Assembly (NCBI GenBank): GCA_038231495.1
Contig: JBBRLG010000008.1
Span: 1 to 36,347 of the forward strand
Direction: 5' to 3'
DNA: 36,347 nucleotides
Origin: JBBRLG01 sp038231495
GTDB taxonomy: Bacteria > Planctomycetota > Planctomycetia > Gemmatales > Gemmataceae
Shown: one piece after another, positions 23,690 to 31,774 of the stretch
Position numbering within the stretch: the stretch's first letter is position 1
How the letters are laid out: every line of letters starts with the position of its first letter
Made by a program: the position numbers and the translations under genes
The notes under the pieces: generated by a model
Told to the model about the DNA's origin: nothing
What the model saw: only the letters and a program-made list of their open reading frames with translations
The model's database searches: none

Positions 23690-25578
23690 TTTGCCACTTT
23701 TATTTTGAACGCGAACTCGTTTTTCACTTTGTTGGAGGAGGCTGTGACCTTGACCTCCGCCTCGCCGTCCGGGGCGGTCGACGCGGCCGACACCTCGAGG
23801 TAGAGTTGGGTCTTGTCGGCCGGGACGGTCACTTCCTTGACGATGACGCCTTCCGGTACGCCACTGAATTCGAGCTTGACCGGCCCTTCGACGCCTTCAC
23901 GCAGCACCTTGACCGGGAAGAGCTTTCCGGCCCCGGGCATCAGCTTGAGGACTTCCGGCATGGAAAGGGTGATCTTTCCGGCCTTCGTAACGGCCTTATC
24001 CACCGCCTTGACCGTTACCTTGACGACGGCCTCCGCCTTCACGGAGCCGGAACTTGCCGAAACTTTGATGTCGGTCGTCCCCGGTTCACTCGTACTCGCC
24101 ATGCTAATCTCGACGTTGGCCTCGCTTTTGTCAGCCGGGATCGTCAGGTTGGGTAGTCGGTTCGTCAAACCCTGGAACGACAACTCGATAGGGCCTTCGA
24201 CGTTCTCGCGAATGATCTTGATCGTCACCGGGGCCGTTCCACCTGCCAGGACTTCCACGGTAGGGGGCACGTCAAGCTTCAACTTTGCCGGCTTGTCGAT
24301 GACGATGGGGGCCGGAGAAATAGCGATCTTTACCGTGCCCTCGGCTTTTCCGTCGCCACCCTTGGCGAGAACTTTTACCTCCAGGTCTTTTTTTGCGTCC
24401 TTGGCGATCGCGAGTGAAAAAGTGCCGGTGTCCTTTCCAGCCGGGATGACCAGTTCGGCCGGCTTGCCGATGTCCGGCACACCCTCGAAGGTGACGGTAA
24501 TGGGGCCTTCAACGTTTTCGCGGGTAACCTTCACGGCGATAGTGACGGGCTTGCCTGCTTCCCCGTCCAGGCGGGCGGGCACGTCAAGGCTCAAGATCGC
24601 CCGCTTCGGCGCATCGGGCTTCTCCACAACTAACTTCAATTCGACCCGGTTGGTTACGTCGCCCGAAGTTGCCACGATTTGTATTTTCGCATCGCCGGGA
24701 GCGGTACTCTTCGATGCGGCTACCGTCGCCTCCCCCGCCGTTTTCCCGGCCGGAAGAGTAACCGGCTGGACCGTGACGCCGTCCGGCAAGTTTGCAAACC
24801 GGATGCTGACGGGACCGTCAATGTTCTTCAGTTGCAGATTCAACGGCACACGCACTTCCGCGCCGGGCCGGACGCGCACCACCGAGTCCGGGGCCAGCTT
24901 GATGGTCAGAATCGATGTGGGCTTTTCGACCAACAACTTCAGCACGCTTCTTTCCAGAACTTTGCCCGCACAGGCCTCAACACGGACGGACGCGGGGCCG
25001 GATTCTACCTTGTCCGCGGCGGCTACCTCGACGTCGATCGCGTCTTTATCCGCCGGGATCAGTGCTTCTTTGATCTGGACGCCGGCAGGGAGGTCGTGGA
25101 ATGTGACTTTGACCGGCTCCTTGAAATTGTCGCGCTGGACGCGGACTGTCACCACCTGTTTACCGCCCGGCGCCAATGTCAAAACTTTGTTCGGCAGCTC
25201 GAGCTTGTACGAACCGGGCGGGGGCGGTGGCGGTGCCTCTACGATTTCCTTTGTCACATCGATTTTAGTCGTCTTGCCCGCCTCGACCTTTACCTTCAGC
25301 TGCTTTACGACTTCCTTTCCGTCCTCCTTCCAGACGGCCTTTAGGTTGTACGTGAACACCTTGCCGGGCCGCAGCGCCGGCGTCTCAAACTCGCGCGTCG
25401 CCCCGACCTGCTTGGACTTGATACCTTCAATGTACAATTCGGCATCAGCGGGCAGATGGATTACGACGTTGGCAGGTTGTTTGTTGTCGTCGCCTGGTTG
25501 TCGCGCCTGGAGCGGCGTACCGGCGAGCAGGGCGGCACAAAGTATCCCCGAAAAAACGGTGGAGAGTCGTGCGTACAT
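23686..25578 (-). CDS. Secreted TIGR03000-type protein with about five Ig-like repeats
   Basis: This is a 630-residue exported protein. ATG at 25578 (MYARLSTVFSGILCAALLAG) follows AAGGA at good spacing and is preferred to GTG at 25599. A signal peptide is followed by the planctomycete TIGR03000-type domain (VVIHLPADAELYIEGIKSKQ, REFETPALRPGKVFTYNLKA). After a proline stretch come about five beta-sandwich repeats of about 90 residues. Each opens like KLDVPPTVEVLAGGTAPVTI and contains an ENVEGPI-type turn followed by a VPADK or IPAGK motif. The repeats suggest an extracellular scaffold or adhesin-like structure. No enzymatic motif is seen. It lies downstream of amt on the same strand, separated from it by a terminator and a MITE-like insertion. 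Confidence 0.82.
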   Translation of the reverse strand: MYARLSTVFSGILCAALLAGTPLQARQPGDDNKQPANVVIHLPADAELYIEGIKSKQVGATREFETPALRPGKVFTYNLKAVWKEDGKEVVKQLKVKVEAGKTTKIDVTKEIVEAPPPPPPGSYKLELPNKVLTLAPGGKQVVTVRVQRDNFKEPVKVTFHDLPAGVQIKEALIPADKDAIDVEVAAADKVESGPASVRVEACAGKVLERSVLKLLVEKPTSILTIKLAPDSVVRVRPGAEVRVPLNLQLKNIDGPVSIRFANLPDGVTVQPVTLPAGKTAGEATVAASKSTAPGDAKIQIVATSGDVTNRVELKLVVEKPDAPKRAILSLDVPARLDGEAGKPVTIAVKVTRENVEGPITVTFEGVPDIGKPAELVIPAGKDTGTFSLAIAKDAKKDLEVKVLAKGGDGKAEGTVKIAISPAPIVIDKPAKLKLDVPPTVEVLAGGTAPVTIKIIRENVEGPIELSFQGLTNRLPNLTIPADKSEANVEISMASTSEPGTTDIKVSASSGSVKAEAVVKVTVKAVDKAVTKAGKITLSMPEVLKLMPGAGKLFPVKVLREGVEGPVKLEFSGVPEGVIVKEVTVPADKTQLYLEVSAASTAPDGEAEVKVTASSNKVKNEFAFKIKVAK

Positions 25579-25644
25579 GGCGTGGTCCTTGGTGCTCACG
25601 GGACAGGTGAAGGCGCGCGGCGCAGTCCTCGTGCTATTACTAAA

Positions 25645-25678
25645 GTAGCCACCCCCCGACGGATCGGGAAGTGGCTAC
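25645..25678 (-). terminator. Probable amt terminator
   Basis: On the minus strand GTAGCCAC (25678-25671) pairs with GTGGCTAC (25652-25645), with inner CCCGA/TCGGG arms, followed by TTTAG. It is now 230 bp from the amt stop because the MITE-like element lies between them. Confidence 0.6.
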
Positions 25679-25690
25679 CCAGGGAGTTAG

Positions 25691-25885
25691 GCATGGTTCA
25701 AAAGCCGCAAGCACGAGGCAACAAGTGGAATTCGTTTCATTCACCCACCCCCTACACCCCCCCGAACGAATTTCCCAAGGTGGAACTTCTGTCCGGGCAA
25801 AGACTTGAAGCATTCGTTCCAGGTGGCGCCCCAGCGACACGTCAACAAAGGTTGCTTCCTTTGCCACCCGAGTTTGAACCATGCC
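25691..25885. mobile_element. MITE-like element with inverted ends and 9-bp target duplication
   Basis: This 195-bp element begins GCATGGTTCAAA and ends TTTGAACCATGCC, giving 12-bp perfect terminal inverted repeats. It is flanked by an exact 9-bp direct repeat, GGGAGTTAG (25682-25690 and 25886-25894), the mark of transposition. The interior has no gene. A diverged, inverted second copy lies at 5511-5710, so this is a repeat family that probably depends on a full-length insertion sequence elsewhere in the genome. It landed between the amt stop codon and the amt terminator. Confidence 0.85.
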
Positions 25886-25910
25886 GGGAGTTAGATCGTC
25901 AAGGTTTCGG

Positions 25911-28004
25911 TCAGGCGCTGGCAAGGACCTTCACTTGCTTGCTTTGACTGCGGCTGGCGAACAGGCGACCGAGGCTCTTGCTCAGCTCGTCCCTGTTGCC
26001 GCCGCGGAAGTTGAAACGGTTTCCCTGCACGGTCGTCATGTGCGGGTAAATAGCCAGGAAGTCCTTGTCGGGCGCCCTGGCGCTGGGCAAGCAGAGGTCG
26101 GACCAGATCTGTTTGAGCGCCGCGGGGTCCACGCCGTCGACGACGAGCGTGTAGTGGGACACGCCATTGCTCGGCGCCATGGCCGGGCGCGGCTCCGCGG
26201 ACGGATGGGTAATATGGCCTTCGGGCACCTTCGGGTCTTCGCTGATATAGCCCGCCACGCCCATTTCGTGGACGTCGAGACCCTGTTGCTCCACCTCGGC
26301 GCTGACGCGGTTGCCGATGAGTTTGTCCAACACCCAGAAGAAGGCGTAGCTGGCCAGAAACACCCATGCGATGTTGGCCCCGACGCCGATGCACTGCGCG
26401 AACAGTTGGCTGGGGTTGCCGTAAAACAGGCCGGTCACGCCCTGGTCCGTCCAGCCTTCGGGGAGTTCCTTGAGCTTCTCGGCGTGCCACTCCAGGGCGC
26501 CGCTGGGCAACTTGTACCAGTAGCTGTTGTTGAACCCGGAGTTGTAGGTGCCGTCCGCGAACAGGCCCAATGCCAACACGCCCCAGGCGCCGTTAACGCC
26601 GTGGACGCTGATAGCGCCGACCGGGTCGTCAATCTTGGCCGTCCGTTCAAAGAAGAGGCAGCTGACGACGACGAGGACGCCGGCGACCCCGCCGATAAGG
26701 ACGGCAGCCCAGGGGGCGACGTAGGCGCACGGGGCGGTGATAGCGACGAGGCCGGCAAGCATGCCGTTGCACATGAAGCTGGGGTCGGGCTTCTTGTAGA
26801 CCGTCCACATATAGAGGGTGGCCGTCATGGCGCCGGCTGCGGAGGCCAGCATGGTGTTTGCTGCGATGCGGCCGATGTTCAGGTCCGTGCCCGCGAGCGT
26901 GCTGCCGGGGTTAAAGCCGAACCAGCCGAACGCCAGGATGAGCGTGCCGAGCATGTACATAGGTACGTTATGTGCCGGAATGGCGTTTACCGTGCCGTCT
27001 TTGTTGTATTTGCCGATACGCGGTCCCAGGACCATGATGCCGGCGAGCGACGCCACGCCGCCGACCATGTGAACGACGGAGGAGCCGGCGAAATCGACGT
27101 GCCCGTGGCCCAACCCGTAGTTCGCCCCGAGCTTCGCCAGCCAGCCGCCGCCCCACACCCAATTGCCGTACACCGGGTACAGCACCATGCTCATGAAAAA
27201 CCCGTAAACGGTAAACGACAGGAACTTCCAGCGTTCGGCCAGCGCGCCCGTCGGGATCGTGGCCGCCGTGTCCATGAACACCATTTGGAACAAGAACAGC
27301 GTCATGACGCCGGTGTCAAAAGCCTTGCCGCTCAGGAAGAAGCCTTCGTAGCCGAACAGGCCCCAATCGTGGCCGCCGATCGAGAGGGTGAACTCCTTGG
27401 CCAGCAGCTCGCCGCCGCCAAAGGTCGTAACGGCGCCTTGGCCGCCGAACATGAGAGCGAACCCGCACAACCAAAAGCCGATCATGCCGGTGGCGTAAAT
27501 GAAGACGTTCATCGCCATCGTGTGCGCTACATTTTTCCCGCGCGTCAGGCCGGTCTCAACCAGCGCGAAGCCGGCTTGCATGAACATGACCAGGAACCCT
27601 GTTATCAGGGTCCACATCATGTTCGAGCCTGTGCGGTTTTTGCCGATCGCGTCGCCCAGGAGTTTCGTCTCGGTGACAAGGTTGTTAAAGGCGACGTCCT
27701 TGGGATCGGGATTCTTGTCGTCCACCTCGATGGTCGTCAGTTTGGGACCTTCGTCCAACATCCCGCGGTTGCCTGTTGCCGTACCTGCGGGGTCGGGCTT
27801 CGCCTCAGGCTTGGCTTCCGGCACCGAGTTGGCAGTCTTCTCCTCCTTCTTCTCGGGAACGGGGGCGCCCTTGTCATCTTTGGGCTGGGCCGCCGTGGGG
27901 GGATCTGCTTTGGCGGTGTCCGGTGACCAGACGACCGTCATGTGGATGAAAAAGACGGTACCGACGGCGAGCGCGAACAGGCCACGCAAGAAACCTCGTT
28001 TCAC
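25911..28004 (-). CDS. amt: Ammonium transporter (Amt family) with N- and C-terminal extensions
   Basis: This 697-residue membrane protein would conduct ammonium. GTG at 28004 (VKRGFLRGLFALAVGTVFFI) has GGAGGAA eight bases upstream; the longer frame to 28136 has no such support. A first membrane segment or signal (1-25) leads to a Lys/Pro/Glu-rich linker, then the Amt core with MQAGFALVETGLTRGKN, NYGLGHGHVDFAGSSVVHMV (Asp and first pore His) and ISVHGVNGAWGVLALGLFAD (second pore His). The last 100 or so residues form an added soluble domain (SHYTLVVDGVDPAALKQIWS, KDFLAIYPHMTTVQGN) absent from plain Amt proteins. PII and glutamine synthetase genes lie in the same neighbourhood. Confidence 0.93.
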   Translation of the reverse strand: MKRGFLRGLFALAVGTVFFIHMTVVWSPDTAKADPPTAAQPKDDKGAPVPEKKEEKTANSVPEAKPEAKPDPAGTATGNRGMLDEGPKLTTIEVDDKNPDPKDVAFNNLVTETKLLGDAIGKNRTGSNMMWTLITGFLVMFMQAGFALVETGLTRGKNVAHTMAMNVFIYATGMIGFWLCGFALMFGGQGAVTTFGGGELLAKEFTLSIGGHDWGLFGYEGFFLSGKAFDTGVMTLFLFQMVFMDTAATIPTGALAERWKFLSFTVYGFFMSMVLYPVYGNWVWGGGWLAKLGANYGLGHGHVDFAGSSVVHMVGGVASLAGIMVLGPRIGKYNKDGTVNAIPAHNVPMYMLGTLILAFGWFGFNPGSTLAGTDLNIGRIAANTMLASAAGAMTATLYMWTVYKKPDPSFMCNGMLAGLVAITAPCAYVAPWAAVLIGGVAGVLVVVSCLFFERTAKIDDPVGAISVHGVNGAWGVLALGLFADGTYNSGFNNSYWYKLPSGALEWHAEKLKELPEGWTDQGVTGLFYGNPSQLFAQCIGVGANIAWVFLASYAFFWVLDKLIGNRVSAEVEQQGLDVHEMGVAGYISEDPKVPEGHITHPSAEPRPAMAPSNGVSHYTLVVDGVDPAALKQIWSDLCLPSARAPDKDFLAIYPHMTTVQGNRFNFRGGNRDELSKSLGRLFASRSQSKQVKVLASA

Positions 28005-28162
28005 GGGTGCAATTCCTCCGAATGGAAGCAAGCGAAAAAGAGAGGCGTTTACAAGTTCCTCTCCGGGAGAGCATTCGGCCGCAAGGCGGGTCGCAATTAC
28101 CAGGATTGAACGGGTAGCAATCGCGCATGTATGCAAAAATCATGCCTTGCACCGTCACAAAG

Positions 28163-28238
28163 ACACTTATTGTCGTTAAGTGTTTATATAATTGGTGTTA
28201 TGTAAAATAACCGTGAAGCGTACCAAATGGAATTTGGT
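28163..28238. promoter_or_regulatory. Two small palindromes in the divergent amt / barrel-protein intergenic region
   Basis: ACACTTA (28163-28169) and TAAGTGT (28177-28183) form a 7+7 inverted repeat, and ACCAAAT-GGA-ATTTGGT (28222-28238) is a 17-bp palindrome. Both sit in an AT-rich stretch between two divergent genes and look like regulator-binding sites. A classic NtrC site is not evident. The rest of the 500-bp gap (28005-28508) shows no gene. Confidence 0.4.
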
Positions 28239-28508
28239 GCGGCTGCACAAAATATCAACAACTCTTGCATGGAAAGCAGGCAGTCGCTTTCGGACAAATT
28301 CTCTACCAACCCGGTCAAGTGCGTAAGTAAAGGTTAACCAACCCAAGCCGGATATTCGCGGGATTAGCGCAAGGCGGGTTCAATACACAGACGGGGTGAA
28401 ACCGATAACAGCAGCATATGGCGATGAATTTGTACGACCGTCAACTCTCCTCACACGGTTCGTGCGAAGGCTGCAAACTTCTGGCCCTCCTGTTGAACCG
28501 AGGCTGTG

Positions 28509-30197
28509 ATGGTACCAAGCCTTTTTCTTACCGCACTACTCGTTGTTGGTCAGCCGGCAGGCGCCGCTGCCCCCGACCCGTTGCTCGAACCGCCACCGAC
28601 CGTGAGTCAAAAACCGGTGGTTCCAAAAGGGACGGCGGTTGCGGACCCGCTGCTCGAACCGCCTCCGGCCGTAAGCGGCACGCCCGCCGCCGGAAAAACG
28701 CCGGAGTCGGCCAAGGCGGCTGGCCCGGTGTCGGTCGTTCCCGCACCTTCTACACCTGCGCAACTGCCGACCCTGGGGCCGGCGCTAACACCGCCATCGA
28801 CACCATCGACGCCTGTCATTCCGGCTGCGACGGCCCCCTCGAAAATTACTTTGCCAGCGCATGACGTCGAGCGCATGCCGATCGCCAACGACGGGCTGAA
28901 GCCTGTCGTACCGCCGCTTCTGCCGGAGCGCGCCCGCAACGCGGCCATTCCGGTCGTCCATCGCATGGAGGAACCGCCGTCGTTGGTACCGATCGCCCCG
29001 CCAGGCCCCGTCGTGGTGCAGGCGCCCTTGTTGCCACCAGCTGCTGCTCCCGTGGCACCCGCCGCCACGCCTGCGACCGTCGCCCCTGCCGACCGCTGGC
29101 TGTTCATGAAAGCCGTGCAAGGCACCTGGGAGGGGGACATCCTGGTGGGCAACCGTTTGAACCTCTACGGGTGGACCGAAGGCTCGTACACCTACGGGTC
29201 GCACGGCCGCGGCCCCTGGCCCATGAGCGCCCAAAGCCCGACCAACGAATTCCTCGGAAACCAGAATTGGTTGGTGTTCGAGCGCACCGTTGTTACCAGC
29301 GGCACCACCGAACCGACGTTCGGCTTCCACACCGCCTGGATTCTGCCCGGCACCGACGCGCGCTATACCACGTCGCGGTATTTGCTGGACCACCAGCACG
29401 GGGTCGGCGACCTGACGCAAAGCGCTTATCCGATCGACCTCTTCCACGCCTATGCCGAAGTGTACTTTCCGACCATCGGCCGTGGTTTGGACGTCAAGAT
29501 CGGGAAGAACGCCGTGCCCTACTTCGTTGAAACGGAAGACAAGGTTAACAACCCCTTGTTCTCCCACAGCTACATCTTTTATTTCGGCGGCCCGTTCACC
29601 CACACCGGCCTGCAGGCCAACCTGAAGTTGACCGACGAGTGGGCGGTCGAAGCGCGGATCGTCACCGGTAGCGACATCACCTTCGGCCCCGGCGAACAAC
29701 CGACTTTTGTTGGGTCGCTATCGTGGACTCAGCCGTACGGCGGGCGCAACACCGTGTTGTTGTCCGTGGTGGCAGGCAGTGGGCGTTTCGACCAGGAACA
29801 CGGCCAGAACAATCTCAACCTGGTCGATTTGGTCTACACGCACACCTTCAATCCGGTTTTGAAGTACTCGCTGGACGCGGCGGCCGGTTACGAGACGAAC
29901 AATCCAGACCCGGTCAACGGCACCGCGACGTGGTTCGGGGCAGCGCAGTACCTGACGTATACCCTCTCACCCCGGTTAAGCACGACCGGCCGGGTGGAGG
30001 TTTTCGACGATCCGCAGGGTCTACGCACGGGCTTCCGTGGCGTATACAGTGCGGCCACGGGGGGGGTGACTTTCAAGCCGCGGAAGGGTCTGTGGTTCCG
30101 TCCGGAAGTCCGCTACGACTACAACACCGAGTCGCGACCGTTCAACGGCCACCACGACCTGATCAGCCTTGCGGCGGACGTAATTCTGCGCTGGTAA
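28509..30197 (+). CDS. Outer-membrane beta-barrel (porin-like) protein with proline-rich N-terminus
   Basis: This 562-residue exported protein starts MVPSLFLTALLVVGQPAGAA (ATG 28509, GAGG just upstream; GTG at 28506 is an alternative). A signal peptide is followed by about 170 residues rich in Pro and Ala, including two DPLLEPPP units. The rest is a barrel of the putative OmpL-like or BBP2 type seen in planctomycetes: GNRLNLYGWTEGSYTYGSHG, GVGDLTQSAYPIDLFHAYAE, IGKNAVPYFVETEDKVNNP, ending SRPFNGHHDLISLAADVILR with a terminal aromatic Trp. Its position divergent from amt, within a nitrogen cluster, suggests a pore for nitrogenous solutes; that is inference. Confidence 0.82.
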   Translation: MVPSLFLTALLVVGQPAGAAAPDPLLEPPPTVSQKPVVPKGTAVADPLLEPPPAVSGTPAAGKTPESAKAAGPVSVVPAPSTPAQLPTLGPALTPPSTPSTPVIPAATAPSKITLPAHDVERMPIANDGLKPVVPPLLPERARNAAIPVVHRMEEPPSLVPIAPPGPVVVQAPLLPPAAAPVAPAATPATVAPADRWLFMKAVQGTWEGDILVGNRLNLYGWTEGSYTYGSHGRGPWPMSAQSPTNEFLGNQNWLVFERTVVTSGTTEPTFGFHTAWILPGTDARYTTSRYLLDHQHGVGDLTQSAYPIDLFHAYAEVYFPTIGRGLDVKIGKNAVPYFVETEDKVNNPLFSHSYIFYFGGPFTHTGLQANLKLTDEWAVEARIVTGSDITFGPGEQPTFVGSLSWTQPYGGRNTVLLSVVAGSGRFDQEHGQNNLNLVDLVYTHTFNPVLKYSLDAAAGYETNNPDPVNGTATWFGAAQYLTYTLSPRLSTTGRVEVFDDPQGLRTGFRGVYSAATGGVTFKPRKGLWFRPEVRYDYNTESRPFNGHHDLISLAADVILRW

Positions 30198-30266
30198 CAG
30201 TGTCACTCTCTCGCAAAGCGTGCGACCAATTGAGGAATTCTCATTCCAATGACAGGAGGTTTTGAG

Positions 30267-31127
30267 ATGTTTATGCGTAAACTTTGTGCCGGGCTAGGGA
30301 GTACGTGCCTGGCTTCAGTCTTAGCGGCAGCATCGCTGCAAGCCGCCGACGAGCCGACCAAGGTGGCTCCCGGCACGCCGGTAACGATTACCGTATCGCC
30401 GGCCGCGCCGGTCGTGTCGTTGAATCTGTTGAGTCGCCACGGCCACGTCACGCCGAACCGGGCGGGTTTCTCGCACACCGGCGGCGGCAACATTGACGTG
30501 CAGCAGCCGACGGCCGACACCGTCGTCATTACCATGAGCGGAGTCGCCGTTGCGGGCGGCCACCCGTGCAAGTGCTCCAGCGCGACCATGGAGTTCGACC
30601 TATCCCAGTGCTTCGAGATTACGTTCGAGAAGCCCGAGGTCAAGGCCGCCAAGCTCACGATCGAAGGTCGCGTCATTGGCCTGTTGCGCGGGGAAAAGGG
30701 CGGCTCAGCGTCGGAAGGCAACGGTTGCGCGACGGTGGCCGGCGAAGGTGCGGAGACCCTGACGATGTGCGTGCCGGCCCACACGGTTGGCGGCGGCGAA
30801 AGCCTGTCAATCAACGACCACGAAGGCCCGGTGAGCGTCGCGGTCAAGGCGGGCAAATATACCTTGCACCAGACCTTCGAAATCGGCGCGACGCACGGCA
30901 AGTCGTTGCTACCGGCCAAGGCCGCCTCGGCGGAATTCGCGCCGGACCCGGCCCTGGACCCGCTGTGGATTAGCTACTGGGAGCCGTTCCACGGGGCGAC
31001 GAAAAAGGACTTCGGCTTCCAAATCACGGTGAAAGTCGTCGACGACACGCCGCAGACGCCGGCGCCTCCCACCAAAGAAAAGCTGCCCGATCCGAAGGGC
31101 GACAACGCCCGCCGCGGCGGCCAGTAA
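30267..31127 (+). CDS. Secreted hypothetical protein, downstream of the barrel gene
   Basis: This is a 286-residue exported protein. ATG at 30267 (MFMRKLCAGLGSTCLASVLA) is set by AGGAGGT six bases upstream. After the signal peptide the body is beta-rich (TPVTITVSPAAPVVSLNLLS, TVVITMSGVAVAGGHPCKCS) with several Cys that may pair outside the cytoplasm. Later segments read TMEFDLSQCFEITFEKPEVK and PLWISYWEPFHGATKKDFGF, and the tail is Pro/Lys-rich. No domain is recognised. It lies 69 bp after the barrel gene on the same strand, probably in one operon with it, and is followed by a strong hairpin. Confidence 0.7.
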   Translation: MFMRKLCAGLGSTCLASVLAAASLQAADEPTKVAPGTPVTITVSPAAPVVSLNLLSRHGHVTPNRAGFSHTGGGNIDVQQPTADTVVITMSGVAVAGGHPCKCSSATMEFDLSQCFEITFEKPEVKAAKLTIEGRVIGLLRGEKGGSASEGNGCATVAGEGAETLTMCVPAHTVGGGESLSINDHEGPVSVAVKAGKYTLHQTFEIGATHGKSLLPAKAASAEFAPDPALDPLWISYWEPFHGATKKDFGFQITVKVVDDTPQTPAPPTKEKLPDPKGDNARRGGQ

Positions 31128-31145
31128 GACCACACGAAATACCCG

Positions 31146-31173
31146 CCCCTCTCCCCTTGGGGGAGAGGGGTTT
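31146..31173 (+). terminator. Intrinsic terminator between convergent genes
   Basis: The 11-bp arms CCCCTCTCCCC (31146-31156) and GGGGAGAGGGG (31160-31170) surround TTG, followed by TTTAAG. It lies 19 bp behind the secreted-protein stop and faces the convergent PII gene. Confidence 0.75.
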
Positions 31174-31205
31174 AAGACCCCTCAACTTGGATCGCATTTG
31201 CCCAT

Positions 31206-31559
31206 TCACGGCCCGATCGCGTCCGTCCCACGCTCGCCGGTGCGAATGCGTACGCAATCGTCCAGCGGCAGCACAAATATCTTGCCATCGCCGATTTGCC
31301 CGGTTGTGGGGGTGCGGGCCGCGTGTACGATTGCCTCAATCGTAGCATCCACGAACGGCTCGTTGACCGCGATTTCGAGCTTCAACTTCGGCAGCAAGCG
31401 CACCTGGAATTCGGTGCCGCGGTAGACTTCTGTGTAGCCGCGCTGCCGGCCGCAGCCTCGTACGTCGGTCACCGTCATCAGGTACACGTCCCGCTCGTTC
31501 AACGCCGTCTGGACTGCTTCTAACTTGTCCGGCCGAATAATCGCTACCACGAGTTTCAT
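31206..31559 (-). CDS. glnB: PII nitrogen regulatory protein (GlnB/GlnK type) with Phe at position 51
   Basis: This 117-residue PII protein senses 2-oxoglutarate, ATP and ADP and controls ammonium transport and glutamine synthesis. It starts MKLVVAIIRPDKLEAVQTAL and contains the family signature TDVRGCGRQRGYTEVYRGTE and the C-terminal nucleotide site VRIRTGERGTDAI. Counting against E. coli GlnB, the T-loop residue 51 is Phe (YRGTEFQV) instead of the Tyr uridylylated by GlnD, while Tyr46 is kept. Regulation by uridylylation is therefore unlikely and direct effector binding more probable. It is a single gene between the secreted protein and glutamine synthetase; the split between glnB and glnK cannot be decided. 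Confidence 0.93.
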   Translation of the reverse strand: MKLVVAIIRPDKLEAVQTALNERDVYLMTVTDVRGCGRQRGYTEVYRGTEFQVRLLPKLKLEIAVNEPFVDATIEAIVHAARTPTTGQIGDGKIFVLPLDDCVRIRTGERGTDAIGP

Positions 31560-31723
31560 TGGGTTACCTGCTGGGGGTCTGAGAATTTGGGTTAAGTGAC
31601 TGATGCGTCCAAATGCGTTGCTGCGGTACGCCCGGGCTTAGGAGAGTTTAACCATCTCTATACCAAGACGCAAGGATAGGGCAGCCAATTCCCGCCCAGC
31701 AGCCGAATGAGTCGGCGTTATTA

Positions 31724-31765
31724 CCGCTTGAGGCTTTGCAAGTTGGCTTGCAAAGCCTCAAGCGG
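31724..31765 (-). terminator. Perfect 19-bp hairpin behind glutamine synthetase
   Basis: Arms CCGCTTGAGGCTTTGCAAG (31724-31742) and CTTGCAAAGCCTCAAGCGG (31747-31765) surround TTGG, starting 9 bp after the glnN stop. No T-run follows on the minus strand, only TAATAACG. Termination or mRNA protection is likely. Confidence 0.7.
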
Positions 31766-31774
31766 CCAAGACGA

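Noticed and set aside
23813..25648. Plus-strand open frame of 611 codons rich in Ser and Thr
   Set aside because: It is antisense to the Ig-repeat gene; its repeats mirror those of the real gene and it has no start-site support.
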